This document shows positions 23,342 through 34,676 of a stretch of DNA of 61,385 bases, one piece after another (position 1 is the first letter of the stretch; every line of letters starts with the position of its first letter). The position numbers and the translations under genes were made by a program. The DNA comes from Gamarada debralockiae. Lineage: Eukaryota; Ascomycota; Leotiomycetes; Helotiales; Hyphodiscaceae. The notes beneath the pieces are model-generated. The model saw only the letters and a program-made list of their open reading frames with translations. It was not told where the DNA came from and ran no database searches. The DNA is taken from positions 1-61,385 of the forward strand of contig NXFV01000723.1 in NCBI GenBank assembly GCA_002803225.1. Reading direction: 5' to 3'.

Positions 23342-23906
23342 ATGGACAAGTCCAACCAACCTTCTCTCCATCCACTCTCAAACAACGTCCATCTCTCTCC
23401 CCCACCCCATCCCTCCCTCGCCAAGCCCCTCACGTCCGCATTCGGAAAGCTGATCGGTTCTTGGGATCTAACAATGACGCGGTATCCCTCTTCAGACTCC
23501 AAAGACCAACTACTTGTGCTAGCAGGGGAATGGCATTTCGGATGGGTGCTCAATGGGTTGGCTATGCAGGACGTATGGATCGTTCCGAGGTGCTCGACTT
23601 CAGCACCAATCCGTGATTTTTCAATCCTGATTTTGGCACCAGGATGAGGACTTCCTCGAGTACGGAACGACCATCCGCTTCTTTGTGCCGGGCACTATTA
23701 AATATCGAGCTGTGTGGGCGGGCCCGAGACAGGGGAAGAGTTATATTTTTGCGGCTAAAGCGACGAATGGAGAATTGGAGATGTTGACGAAAGAGGGGGA
23801 GAGCGATATGAAGTGGTGTTTGGCTAATATTGGAGAGGAGAGCTTTGAGTGGAAGGAGTGGATCCATGATTGGTGGATTCGGAGGAGTTCAGTTGTCGGA
23901 GGATGA
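23342..23906 (+). pseudogene. Small lipocalin-like (DUF1579-type) protein gene, probably damaged
   Basis: The first segment (from ATG 23342) contains FGKLIGSWDLTMTRYP, then GEWHFGWVLNGLAMQDVWIVP. The second (about 23645-23906) contains YGTTIRFFVPGTIKYRAVW and FEWKEWIHD. Together they match the small single-domain beta-barrel family in which W-x-FGW-x-L-x-GxAxQDVWIVP is typical. An intron with acceptor CACCAG near 23644 is expected, but no donor gives a frame-consistent join after IVP. The C-terminus also runs into an unrelated end after IHD. Either a one-base indel has broken the gene or the splice is unusual. The family has no firmly known substrate. Confidence 0.5.
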
Positions 23907-24113
23907 AGTGAATTTAACGTACTTCTTCAACGGATCGCTTGATTGGATCACTCTGTGGTAGAGTTCAAAGAATTTAAACGTAATAGCATCTCGAAAACAG
24001 CGGTGCCCTCATTAGACTGTAGTCATATATTTCTAGTCTATTATGCATCGAATAACACCACGCTTGCAGGTCTAATGCAATATCGTAATTTCATAACCTT
24101 ACCATGAAAACAT

Positions 24114-25868
24114 CTAAAGCGAAATCCCACTCTCCCACCAATGTTTTCCAGTATACCAACCGACCCCCATATCACCCCAACACCACCACGAATCATCCCC
24201 ACTTCCAAATCCCAGCGCTCGCATAGGACTGATGGGAAGCGGTTCCCACAACCAAATTCCGCCTCGCGCAAAGTCATCTACGAGCAACCAGCCAGTGTAC
24301 CACAGCCATGTCCATGTAAATAGGACATTGCCAGCCTGGCGGACGGCTTTGGGGAGCTGCCTGATTTGAGGACGTAGATAGGCGCAAACTGTAGTCTGGA
24401 TCAAGATCCCAAGACCTTGCAGCATAAAGAATACAGGTGCTTGCCATGGGTTCGTGAGTGCTATCTGTGTGACACTTCCGCCAGCGTGCAAGATACCTGA
24501 GATTCCAAAGGCGAAGAATAGAGCGGAGAGTTTGGCTTCCATCGATCGAGCTTTGACGAAACCATTTTTGATGAGATAGTTGGTGGGAGCTGCAAATGCA
24601 AAGCGGAATGTTTGGTGCCACCAGCCCCCCCAGAGCCCATTCAGACCTTTGTTTAGGATGTTGGAGAAGGATCCCCAGGTGGATGGGTAGTACCATGCTT
24701 CACCCTTCAAACCGATGATTTTAGGCCCGAGAAGCAAACACATGCTGAGAGGCACAGGCATGAATACCATCTCCAGGGCGATGACAACGGTGACGGAGTT
24801 CAAACACTGCCTGAAGAGCTTCAATTGAAACGGAGTGAGGTTTGCCAGGTGAGGAGGTAATGCGTAAGTATTGGGCCCGAAGACATAGTAGGGATCCTTC
24901 ATAATAATAGTTTTCAGGATATCCAGAATGAAGTAGCCTGCCACGAATTGGGGCATCCGATAGTTGAAGAGGTCGCGACGCGTATCGAAGCGTCGGAGTC
25001 CTACAGAGGAGACTCCGCTTTGTGAAGCGTCATCGATGGGTTCTCCAAGCTTTGCTTTCACAAATGGTGGGAGATCGGGCATAGGTGGAATTGCCAAGTT
25101 CCAGCCTGGAAGGCGGAAGTTCACGAGAAGGTCCATTGTCCAGGGTATGCGTTCGGAGAGCTTGGTGGGGCATGTTTGCCAGTAATATTCGTATTCCACC
25201 TCATCTCGTTCTTCTGCTTCATCTGAGTATGTTGTTGTACTCCCGTGTGCCTGGGATCGTCCTTCAACTTCCGCTGCCTTTGCAGTCCCATTTGCAAGTG
25301 CTCGATGTCGCAGACCCTTGTCTGAATCGGCTGCCGCTGAACCATTCTGCCAATTCGTATCTGCGTGCCCATTTGCTTCACCTCCCTTTGTGTGCCCATT
25401 ACTCTGAGGTGTAGATTCGGTCTTATCTCGATCTGCAATCGGCGTCCCATCTCCCTTCCTATCCCCCACTGCCTTCCTCCTCTGCACCCTTTTCGCATCC
25501 CATTGTGGCCGATATAACACTAACCACGTCACACTCCAGACAGCCCCCCAAGCTGCCAAAAGTCCAGCTGAAAAAGCAATGGCCGTGCTTTCACTGCTCG
25601 ACTCCCATAATGTCTTCCACTGAAACCATATTATCCACGCCAGGACCGGCCATCGTGCCGCATAGACCACCGGATTCTTCGTGTGCGGAATATACAGGTA
25701 GATGAGAAGGAGGGCACAACCATAGAGATGGTATGGGAGGACAAGAGGTCGAAGTTTGCCTTCTGCGACGCGCTCGTAAAAGACTCTTTTGTAGGTTGTC
25801 AGCACTTGGATGTATGTGGGAGCAGGGCCAGTCCAGGTAAGATGGGGGAATAGTGTTTCTTTCGGCAT
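24114..25868 (-). CDS. MBOAT/wax synthase-domain acyltransferase
   Basis: Single-exon membrane protein of 584 aa with about eight hydrophobic segments. The C-terminal half is the fungal wax synthase-like domain (as in Tri7-type O-acetyltransferases and related secondary-metabolism acyltransferases). It has RRFDTRRDLFNYRMPQF, the WGGWWHQTFRFAF segment (WHxxFR) and the conserved SGILHAGG with the likely catalytic His. Residues about 130-215 form a hydrophilic loop rich in Gly/Asn/Lys/Glu between membrane blocks. The start gives MPKETLFPHLTWTGPAP, in frame with no upstream Met nearby. The natural acyl acceptor is unknown; the neighbours do not indicate a pathway. The gene is intact although it lies directly beside a run of broken genes. 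Confidence 0.85.
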   Translation of the reverse strand: MPKETLFPHLTWTGPAPTYIQVLTTYKRVFYERVAEGKLRPLVLPYHLYGCALLLIYLYIPHTKNPVVYAARWPVLAWIIWFQWKTLWESSSESTAIAFSAGLLAAWGAVWSVTWLVLYRPQWDAKRVQRRKAVGDRKGDGTPIADRDKTESTPQSNGHTKGGEANGHADTNWQNGSAAADSDKGLRHRALANGTAKAAEVEGRSQAHGSTTTYSDEAEERDEVEYEYYWQTCPTKLSERIPWTMDLLVNFRLPGWNLAIPPMPDLPPFVKAKLGEPIDDASQSGVSSVGLRRFDTRRDLFNYRMPQFVAGYFILDILKTIIMKDPYYVFGPNTYALPPHLANLTPFQLKLFRQCLNSVTVVIALEMVFMPVPLSMCLLLGPKIIGLKGEAWYYPSTWGSFSNILNKGLNGLWGGWWHQTFRFAFAAPTNYLIKNGFVKARSMEAKLSALFFAFGISGILHAGGSVTQIALTNPWQAPVFFMLQGLGILIQTTVCAYLRPQIRQLPKAVRQAGNVLFTWTWLWYTGWLLVDDFARGGIWLWEPLPISPMRALGFGSGDDSWWCWGDMGVGWYTGKHWWESGISL

Positions 25869-26347
25869 GATAGTGGTCCCGTCCCGTGAGTTTGTATGAG
25901 TTATGGCGAGGAAGAGAAGGCCATGTTGAAGTTAAAAGTCGTCCCACCCGGCTGGTGACACGATTTAAGTCTGGACGCGTCAGCACGTGCTCGTGCTCTT
26001 ATCTGCGACTTCCTTGAATGTGGTTTCTTGAGCAACTCGCAAGAAAATTGGGTGTCGAAGATAATCTGTCCTTCATTCTATCAAGTCGCGAATTACAGTG
26101 CTCGCATGGCCGGGTGCGAGGTGTGCTGCAGCATTGTCGCACGCACTGAGCTAGTTCTACTGTGGCAAGTCGAAAGCCCAGACGCGCCTTGGCGATGGTC
26201 TTGCAAGCTGCAGCCAGCAAGCAACCCTAATTATCTATGAATTTTGCAAGTGCACTGCATGTGGAATTCAGGATGCGGAATCAATGAAGCTCAAGTGAAG
26301 TCTCAGCAAACAACTCCCGTCATGATACCCATCAACCTCAATGCCCA
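25869..26347. other. Spacer between wax synthase-like and DUF2235 genes
   Basis: About 480 bp containing the promoter of the acyltransferase and the 3' end of the DUF2235 gene. No gene or repeat is seen. Confidence 0.5.
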
Positions 26348-28578
26348 TTAATTAGTATGAAGCCCATTGCTCTTCTCCTTGTCCAGTTTAGGCTTTCGAA
26401 TAACCCTCTCTCCAACAATATCACCCTCTTCCCCAGCGACGACCCATTCTCCTATTCCTGCCTCCTTTGGCGCAGTGATGTAACCCCGTCCACCTCCACC
26501 TACGATCAAGTTGCCAGGTCGGTAGTGTGGATTATTTTCCATCCTTCTGATTGCTGACCGATGGACTTTTGCATTGGCGGGCATATCACGAACCTCACCT
26601 CGTGGAAGTGGCCTGGTTTTTGTCAGTCTCATGGCCTGCTTAAGAAAAATATCTAAATATACCATCGAATTGGCTTCCACTTTCCATCATCCGTCAAGTC
26701 GAGTCGGCGGAATGGCATCCATTCCATTATTTTCCACCTGATGACTGTGCCCGCTGGTGATCCCTGATTGAACCTAAGACAGTCATGGAGCATGCCCTTG
26801 CTTGCTGTATCAATGAGGAGAGATTTGAATCTCGACTGATGTTCCCTTCCACCTTCAATCTTTTCCTCTGCCGATGTTGATATTTCAATCGTTGGCATAT
26901 TGTTCCCCTCAGCCGCAGTATCATCCAGACAATCAAGTGCCTGCATCTTCTCCTCGTCAAACTCGAGCCCACTTCTCTGCGCCTCCCGCACAATCCAAAC
27001 GAGTGGTATATGGCTCAATGGAGTTTCGCCTTCTTGGACCTCCCATCCGCCTCCAATATCAGCGTGTCCACCTGGGAACCAAAGCTCCTCGATATCCTGG
27101 TCGTCTTCATCGCCATCCGAAGAGAGATCGTCATCCCAGTCTATTGGCGGGGCTATCGAAGCCGCATCACTTGCTCCTGTAGCCGGGCGATGATTATGAT
27201 GGTCCAGGCCAAAGCCAGGGTGGGGATCATCAGCAGAGGCATTTGTAGAATGGCTCAAGTGGCTGTGCGCACGCGAATGGCCACGGTAGCGAGCAGCATT
27301 ACTCTCCTTATCGGCGCCTTTGCGACCCCTACTACCTTCCACATGTCCTGCAGTCCCTGGAAAGAGGGAATCACGTCTCTCTGCTGGTTCAACCTGAGCG
27401 GGTTTAAGTTGAGGTTTGGGCTTGGGCTTTGATTTGTATCGCGCGCTTCGGTGGACCCAATTGTGATGTGGTGCTTTCGGCGCCATAATCCCGTCTCGGA
27501 GGTTCTCGTCTCTTCTGGCTGCCATTCCATGTGAGACCAGATCTGCGCGGAACTTGGCTCTACGCTCATCGATACTCACGGCATGGCGGATAATCTTAGC
27601 AGAGCTGATTGCTGAAAACTGTGTTCCGTCAATATCGGGGGACAACTCAAAGAGATGAAGCTTGGTCTCACAGGTATGCGTTGCCGGCTAAGTATCGCGT
27701 TCTCGAAGCGGGGAACACTGTTAACGGTATCGAATAACCCTAGAAATCTCTGCACGAACTTTGTCAGGCAGCGGAACCATGGAGTCAAGCTGGAATCTTA
27801 CAATTCTTCTCACTGGTCTCGAGAAGGTCTCTCGAAACGAAACCATAAACTCATACGCCTTCTTCTGTTTCATCCTGGCCTCCTTACTGTTGCTATCGAT
27901 CGCCTTCCATTTACTAAACGTCCTCCATGCGAATTGGATCATCTCTTCATTACCATGGGTAATCAAGCCGACCCAATCAATCATTTCGGCCAGAAATCGA
28001 GCAGTATAGCTGCCGCGAGAGAACCCGAACATGTAAATATTATCGCCAGGCGAATAGTACTGCATGAGGAACTTATACCCGCCAACAACATGCTCGTCGA
28101 ACGAAGTCCCAATTGCGGCATCCTTCGCCTTTATATACCAATTCTTCAGCTTTGCAATAGACCCCGAAGTGCTTAGACTTGCAGACGCAACATAGGTCCC
28201 GATTCCAGGCTGATAGTAATGGAAGCCCTTTCCCGAAGATCGATCCAGCATCCGAAAGATCTTGAGGATGTTGCTGTCGCTGGAGTCGCCATGGAATTCA
28301 TTGCCTTTGGTCTCGTTAGTGACTGCTGCGTTCGTCAGTATTCACAACTCACCTGTTCCATCGAAGCAAAGAACCAGTGTCTTGCGAGGCTTTCGCAATG
28401 TTGCTCCGATGTTTGACGGTATTGGTATACGAGCATCTGGCGATCTATCGGGCTTGATCTCGACATGAACATCTCGCCCAGCAGGAGTCGAAGCTCTGAA
28501 CTCGTTAGGATTGTGGTCAGTGTAATGCGGCATAAAGCCTGCGGGCTGGAGGTGGGAGATGTCCATACTGTGGGACAA
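26348..28578 (-). CDS. DUF2235 alpha/beta-hydrolase (Tle1-type phospholipase fold)
   Basis: Protein of 675 aa. Exons: 28578-28353, 28304-27802, 27749-27672, 27618-26663, 26612-26348; introns of 48-53 bp, all in frame. The catalytic domain begins KTLVLCFDGTGNEFHGDSSD and contains the nucleophile elbow GFSRGSYTAR, with Ser171 in G-x-S-x-G. Further family marks are RFLGLFDTVNSVPRFENA, KIIRHAVSIDERRAKF and ELWFPGGHADIGGGW, which carries the conserved Asp-His region. The domain is related to bacterial type VI lipase effectors; fungal members are common and uncharacterised. A basic/His-rich linker lies between the last two blocks. The gene is intact. Hydrolase activity on lipids is inferred from the fold, not shown. 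Confidence 0.88.
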
Positions 28579-30284
28579 TGATGCTGTCGCAGTTCTCCAA
28601 AATATTGTTCATCTCTTCCTCAGTCAAAGCCTCGATAATATGGTGACAGCCAACGCTGATCTGGCTTGAACTTGGCAATCTCAGAGCCCGTTATTGGCCA
28701 CTAAGTCGAAGCTATACTCGCTTTCCCCCAATTGACGAGTCCAATCGAGGTCACCGCAAGTGGAAACGTGCTGAGAACACCTGCATCATGGTTCGGACCA
28801 ACTTCATTACGCAAGTCCGGAGGTCGCACCTACCCGTGCAAAGTATTTCCTCAAATCACGATGCTCGGCACAGAAGTACGAGAATGATAGACACGGGACA
28901 AGGGATGACGAACCACAGATCTTCCCCCAAATCCACACCCTCTGATTCGGCAAGTGTCACCCCAGCTAGATGCGTGCCGTCGATCGACATGTCGGAATAA
29001 TACTAGCGTCGAAGCCACGGAGCGGATCGTTGCTGCTTAGCGTAACCTTAAACTGACTTTGACACTGGCTGCTTCTTAGCCTCTCAATCTCCTCCAGTGG
29101 AGAAGCACGAGACAAATAGTTCTCCTCCCTTGCTCTTGATTTTTCTGTCTCCACTTCACCACGTATGCCGAGTTCTGTGAGGGAGTGATTGTTGGACGTT
29201 GAGTTCAGGCTGTTGCACCTCGCATGTGGATACTCATTCTGAAGCTGGTGGGCTGTGTAGTAGACGAGTTTCTGCCAATCATGTCTGCCGAGCACGCGAC
29301 TGCATGGACTATTTAATGTGGCGGTAGCATCGCATTAGGGAGATTTCGGAACTCGTATGACGATCTCACAACTTTTCATATTGAGTTCTGGAAGTCGATG
29401 GGAAGATCGGACCTTGCGTTGTGAATACTTGGTCACGACCGGTCTTTCCCAACCGTTCGTCGCCGTCGACCCTAACAGAAAGGGAATAATCTCGCCATAT
29501 GCGAGAGTAAAGTTCTCATCTTCTCTATTAACCGCGACCTTTCGTCTCTCATGACTGATTTTCGAATTTGTCCAGCAGGTGAGCTTTGTCTTCAACCTCA
29601 TGTGTGCGGAGACTTTTCCGATAGGGTAACCCCACCTTCAGAAGCCGTCAAATTATTAGCGGGGTGTCTCGGGGCTCTTCTCTCCCCTAGCTTCGGCTAT
29701 TTTAGCGATCGATATCTCCCTGCGGCGATCATCACCGAGATTCCAGCCAATGGTTGCCAGAGTTGTGCAGAGGAACTCACTCATTGCGAAATTATTCCAT
29801 TGTCGTGGCACCAAAAGGTCGCTAGTAGAACTACACCGCAAATGATGCGCAAGCCATGGGTTCAGCTCTCGGCTGCTTCCCTTCCTTGATTGGTCGAAGC
29901 TAGGGGTAGCTTCTAGCGTCAACATTCTGATATGTGACGGATATGCGACAGGAGCTGTAGCTCGAAGTACCAGCTTTATATGGCAAATGTACTGCTTCTG
30001 AATGGCTTGAGAGGGAGGAGACGTGTCAATCAACACTGAAAATGACCATCACTTTAGCTTCGGCCAATCGCTGGAGGGGCAATGATGGTATCTTGCATGT
30101 CTTGCTGGCCCTCCTTCTTCATCCTCCACTCGAGCCCGTATTTCAAATCATCTGATAGTGTGGCATCTCGCAGCTACCTCAAGTAGCTCCGCAGCTTCCT
30201 TCTACTTCGAGCTCCGACACCATATTGTACTTTCCTTTACATCGCCCATGACAGTCAGAGAAATTCATCGAGCGCAGATTCAAG
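28579..30284. other. Spacer with coding-like but unrecognised stretches
   Basis: About 1.7 kb upstream of both the DUF2235 gene (leftward) and the ppo gene (rightward). Minus-strand open segments at 29295-28966 and 29601-29335 have amino-acid composition like coding sequence, including DWQKLVYYTAHQLQNEYPHA. A further stretch around 28990-28840 reads SIDGTHLAGVTLAESEGVDL. They do not match a family I know and do not join into a gene. They may be remains of a gene. Confidence 0.35.
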
Positions 30285-33200
30285 ATGCTCAAGCGATTAT
30301 CCAGTACCCTCAAGAGAGACAAAAAGAAAGAGCCAAATGGAAATTCTGCTGCTAATGGTATCTCAAATGGCACCAATGGTTACTCTGCGACCAGCCCCTT
30401 TGCGCCTACCACCAAAGCAAACACCAATGGCACAGCGACAACTATGAATGGCAAAGGTGCAGCGGCTCCACGTCGAAGAAGCACTTTTGGATTCAACAAG
30501 CACAGCTCTGGAAGTGGTGATGAGGCGGCTGATCATGATGTTGAGCGAAAGGACATTGATGAGATGTTCCAGGAATTTGCGCAGCTCATTCATGCTTCCA
30601 GACGTCCGTTGCCGAATCAAAATGGTGATGGGACCTACAATGGTAGGTCGTGATCCCAGATGTCGTAATTGAAAGGCATCACTGACTAAATTAGAACACA
30701 AGGAGTTCACTGGGCTCAAGGAAGATCTGAAAGCACTGGGACTGAAAGGTAGGTCACCTCCCTCTAAGTCTTTAGTTGGGTAACTTCGTGGCGTCTGGAA
30801 AACTGATTTGAATGCAACAGACTACAGAACACTTCTCGAAGTCATGAAAGGCAGAGTGTCAGGCGATCTAGTCGACGATCGCACCATGATCATGGAGCGC
30901 CTGATCCAGGCCGTCGCAGGCCTCCCGCCGATGTCCAAAAATCGAGTCGAACTCACAAACGGTTTCATCGGTGAACTGTGGGATACCTTGGAACATCCAC
31001 CTCTGTCATACATGGGAGACGACTTCATTTACCGCAAGGCAGATGGATCGAACAACAATATCATGTATCCACATTTGGGAGCGGCAGGCACTCCATACGC
31101 ACGTTCATGCCGTCCTGGAACTGTCATGCCTGGAGCGCTTCCAGATCCGGGTGTTATTTATGATTGCGTGATGAAGAGATACGAGTACAAGCCTCATCCG
31201 AATGGCGTCAGCTCGTAAGTAATTCCGAATTAATTTTTAACGGCCGATTCTAATTCTCGGGACAGCATGCTTTGGTACATCGCCTCAATCATCATTCACG
31301 ACCTATTTCGCACCGACCACAGTGATTTCAACAAGTCGTTGACATCATCATACCTCGACCTTTCTCCACTCTACGGCAGCAACCAAGAAGAACAGAATGG
31401 AATCAGGACATTCAAAGATGGCAAGTTGAAGCCAGATTGTTTCGCTGAGAAACGACTGCTCGCCTTCCCTCCTGGGGTCGGTGTTTTGCTTATCATGTTC
31501 AACCGATTCCACAACTATGTCACTGATCAACTTGTGATGATCAACGAGGGCGGTAGGTTCACGAAGCCGACTCATGGTCTGACTGCGGAGATGGAGGAGA
31601 AGAGTTGGGAGAAGTATGATAATGATCTTTTCCAGACTGCTCGGTAAGACCGTCCTATCATTCTAGCTTCAACCTCGGAAGTTGACATTTGGCCAGCTTG
31701 ATCACTTCGGGTCTGTACATCAACATCATTCTCACAGATTACGTACGCACGATCATCGGTCTCAACCAAACGAACTCGACATGGACACTTGACCCGAGAG
31801 CTGAAATGGGTGCGTCACACATCCCCCCTCCCCCCCCCCCCCCAACCCACCAAAAGAAAAAACCACTGTATCTAATAAACCACAGGCAAGGACGCAGGTG
31901 TGAAGGCAGGAGTTGAACGTGGCACCGGAAACCAAGTCTCCGCCGAATTCAATCTCTTCTACCGTTGGCACTCCTGCATCAGCGACCGCGACGACAAATG
32001 GACACAATCCCTGTACCGCAAGCTCTGGCCTGGCAAAGATCCGTCCGAAGTAACCCTCCAAGAAATGATCATCGGACTCGGAAAATGGGAGCGCTCAATC
32101 CCGGAAGATCCCCTCCAACGACCATTTGCGCACTTCACACGCGGCGTAGATGGCCATCTCGATGACGATCAACTCGTTCAATGCTTAATAGAGAGTATTG
32201 AAGATCTTGCTGGCGCATTTGGTGCGAATAATGTGCCGCAGTGCATGAAGCCTATTGAGATTTTGGGCATTATTCAAGGAAGGAAATGGAATGTCGCGGG
32301 TCTTAACGAGTTTAGGAAGCATTTTGGATTGAAGCCGCATGATAGCTTTGAGGATATTAATCCGGATCCGAAGGTTGCTAATCATTTGAGGCATCTTTAT
32401 GAGCACCCAGATTTCGTAGAGTTGTATCCTGGAATCGTTGCTGAAGATGCCAAGTACATTCTCCTTCCACCATCGTTCAAAATTTATGGAACTGATTTGT
32501 ACCCAGGACTCCCATGACACCCGGAGTTGGTATCTGCCCAACTTACACCATCTCTCGAGTCATTCTCTCCGACGCTGTCTGCCTCGTTCGCGGCGACCGC
32601 TTCTACACGGTCGATTACCACCCACGCAACCTCACCAACTGGGGTTTTACAGAAGTTCAAACCGATCTCGCTATCAATCAAGGATGTGTGTTCTACAAGC
32701 TCATCACTCGAGCTTTCCCCTCCCACTTCAAGGGAGATTCAGTCTACGCTCACTATCCGATGACAATTCCTTCCGCTACCAAAGACATCTTGAAGAACTT
32801 GAAGAGAGCTCATATGTTCAGTTATGAAAAGCCTTCAAAAGCGAAGAATAGGGTGAACTTAGTCTCGTACCAGAGCGTTAAGTACATCCTCCATAACCAG
32901 AACAAGTACAAGGTTACCTGGGGCGAAGGCTTCCAGAAGGTTTTCGGCCAGGGAGGTTCCAACTTCATGTTGTCTGGTGATGGGTCGCTGTATGCCAAGC
33001 AGAGACAGATCATGGGCAAGTCGCTGTACAAGGAGACGTGGAAATCTCTTGTCAAAGAATTTTATGAGTATATTACTCAGAGACTTATTGCTGAGAACTC
33101 GTACGACCTTGCTGGTGTGCAACAGGTGGATATCATTCGAGAGTAAGTCTTTTTCCTTCCCAGAGTTGATGCGGCTACTGATTTGGGCAGTGTTGGGAAC

Positions 33201-34300
33201 ATCACCCATGTCCATTTCGCAGCAGATGTCTTCTCCCTCCCTCTGAAGGACACCCAGCATCCCCACGGGCTGTTCACTGAACATGAACTCTACATGGTCC
33301 TCGCAGCTTTCTTCATTGCCATATTTTTTGACCTCGACACCACCAAGTCCTTCGCTCTGCAGCAAGCAGCCCACGCCGCTGCCAACAAGCTTGGAGCCAT
33401 CGTCGAAGCCAACGTCAAGTTTGCTAACAAGACTGGCTTTATTTCTGGTCTGACGGATAAGATGATGGAGCGACAGGGTGCGTTGAAGGATTATGGAATC
33501 CATATGATTCGCCAGCTTTTAGCGGCGGGGCTGACGCCGTATGAGGTCACTTGGTCTCAAATGCTGCCGACGGCTGGTGCGATGGTCGCTAATCAGGCCC
33601 AAGTTGTAAGTCACCCTTCACTTCCTGAAATATACCTTATGGCTGATTAACGGTTATGGCAGTTTGCTCAATCCCTCGACTACTACCTTGGCGAAGGCAG
33701 AGCCCACCTCCCTGAAATCAACCGGATCGCCAAACTCAACACCCCAGAAGCTGACAACATCCTGTTGCATTACGCTATGGAGGGTATTCGTCTCGCAGGA
33801 ACGTTTGGTTTGTATCGTGAAGCCACTGAATCGGATGTGATCAACGACGGTGAGAATGGGAACGTCAATGTCAAAGCTGGTGACTCTGTATTCGTGTCTT
33901 TCGTAAGTCATAATATCCATTACCCACTTCACAAATTGACATCTATCCTCTCCAGGTCGGAGCATCCCGCGATCCAGTAATCTTCCCCTTCCCCAATGAA
34001 GTCCGTCTCGACCGTCCCTTGGAGTCGTACATTCACTACGGCGAAGGGCCTCACTCGTGCCTCGGCAAAGACGCTTCCATGACCGCCATAACTGCTATGT
34101 GGAAAGTTGTCGGACGCTTAGATAACTTGAGACGTGCGCCAGGGCCGCAGGGTGAGCTGAAGAAGATCCCCAGACCCGGTGGCTTCTTCATTTATATGAG
34201 AGAAGATCGGGGGAGTTACTTCCCTTTCCCTACTAGTATGAAGATTAATTGGGATGGAGCAATTGCGAAGACGAATGGTGTTAATGGTGTGAGGAACTGA
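30285..34300 (+). CDS. ppoA: Psi-producing oxygenase: haem dioxygenase fused to P450 (linoleate diol synthase type)
   Basis: Ten exons, 1166 aa: 30285-30642, 30695-30748, 30821-31214, 31266-31643, 31697-31809, 31886-32453, 32507-33142, 33191-33605, 33663-33902, 33956-34300. The N-terminal animal-peroxidase-like domain oxygenates linoleic or oleic acid at C8 or C10. Its distal His is in IIIHDLF (His280) and its catalytic Tyr/proximal His are in YRWH (Tyr458, His461). The C-terminal P450 domain isomerises the hydroperoxide. It keeps the axial Cys1087 in GEGPHSCLG and the ANQAQ motif (967-971, the ANxxQ pattern needed for diol formation). This argues for a PpoA/7,8- or 5,8-diol-synthase type rather than a PpoC type, which lacks the Cys. 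The products (psi factors) control sporulation balance in aspergilli. The exact paralogue letter is inferred. Confidence 0.93.
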
Positions 34301-34676
34301 GTGATGATGTGCGCTGGGTGGGGGAGGTCAGGTTTATTGAGTTCGTGATTCCCATTGAAAACACTACGTTTCTTATGAATTATTAAGTTGCATCGCACGC
34401 TTCTCACCTCCCAATAACTACGTGATCCTAGCTCGTTACTATCTCATACAAAATAGTTGAAATCTGTCACATCGTTCTGATCGTTTCCTCCGAGTGTTTC
34501 GTTCCCACTGTCAGGTATAGTGTAGAGCCAATTCGGATCAATGTGGCCTTGTGGGAAAAAGGAAGCTTCTCCGTCAGCCCGGGAGCTGACATGCCTTTAA
34601 AATTTTCTAGAGCATTAGCTTTCACTTTTCGGAGCCTTAATACAGACTCACTCTGAGATTGACCTCTATTCATATT
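34301..34676. other. Convergent 3' region between ppo and the zinc-finger relic
   Basis: About 375 bp containing the 3' ends of two converging genes. Nothing else is seen. Confidence 0.5.

Noticed and set aside
24964..25705. Plus-strand frames opposite the wax synthase-like gene
   Set aside because: Shadow frames; the minus strand holds a 584-codon frame with domain motifs.
12834..25868. A secondary-metabolite gene cluster built on the P450, acyltransferase and transcription-factor relics
   Set aside because: No PKS, NRPS, terpene or other backbone gene is present, and unrelated genes are interspersed; co-location alone is weak.
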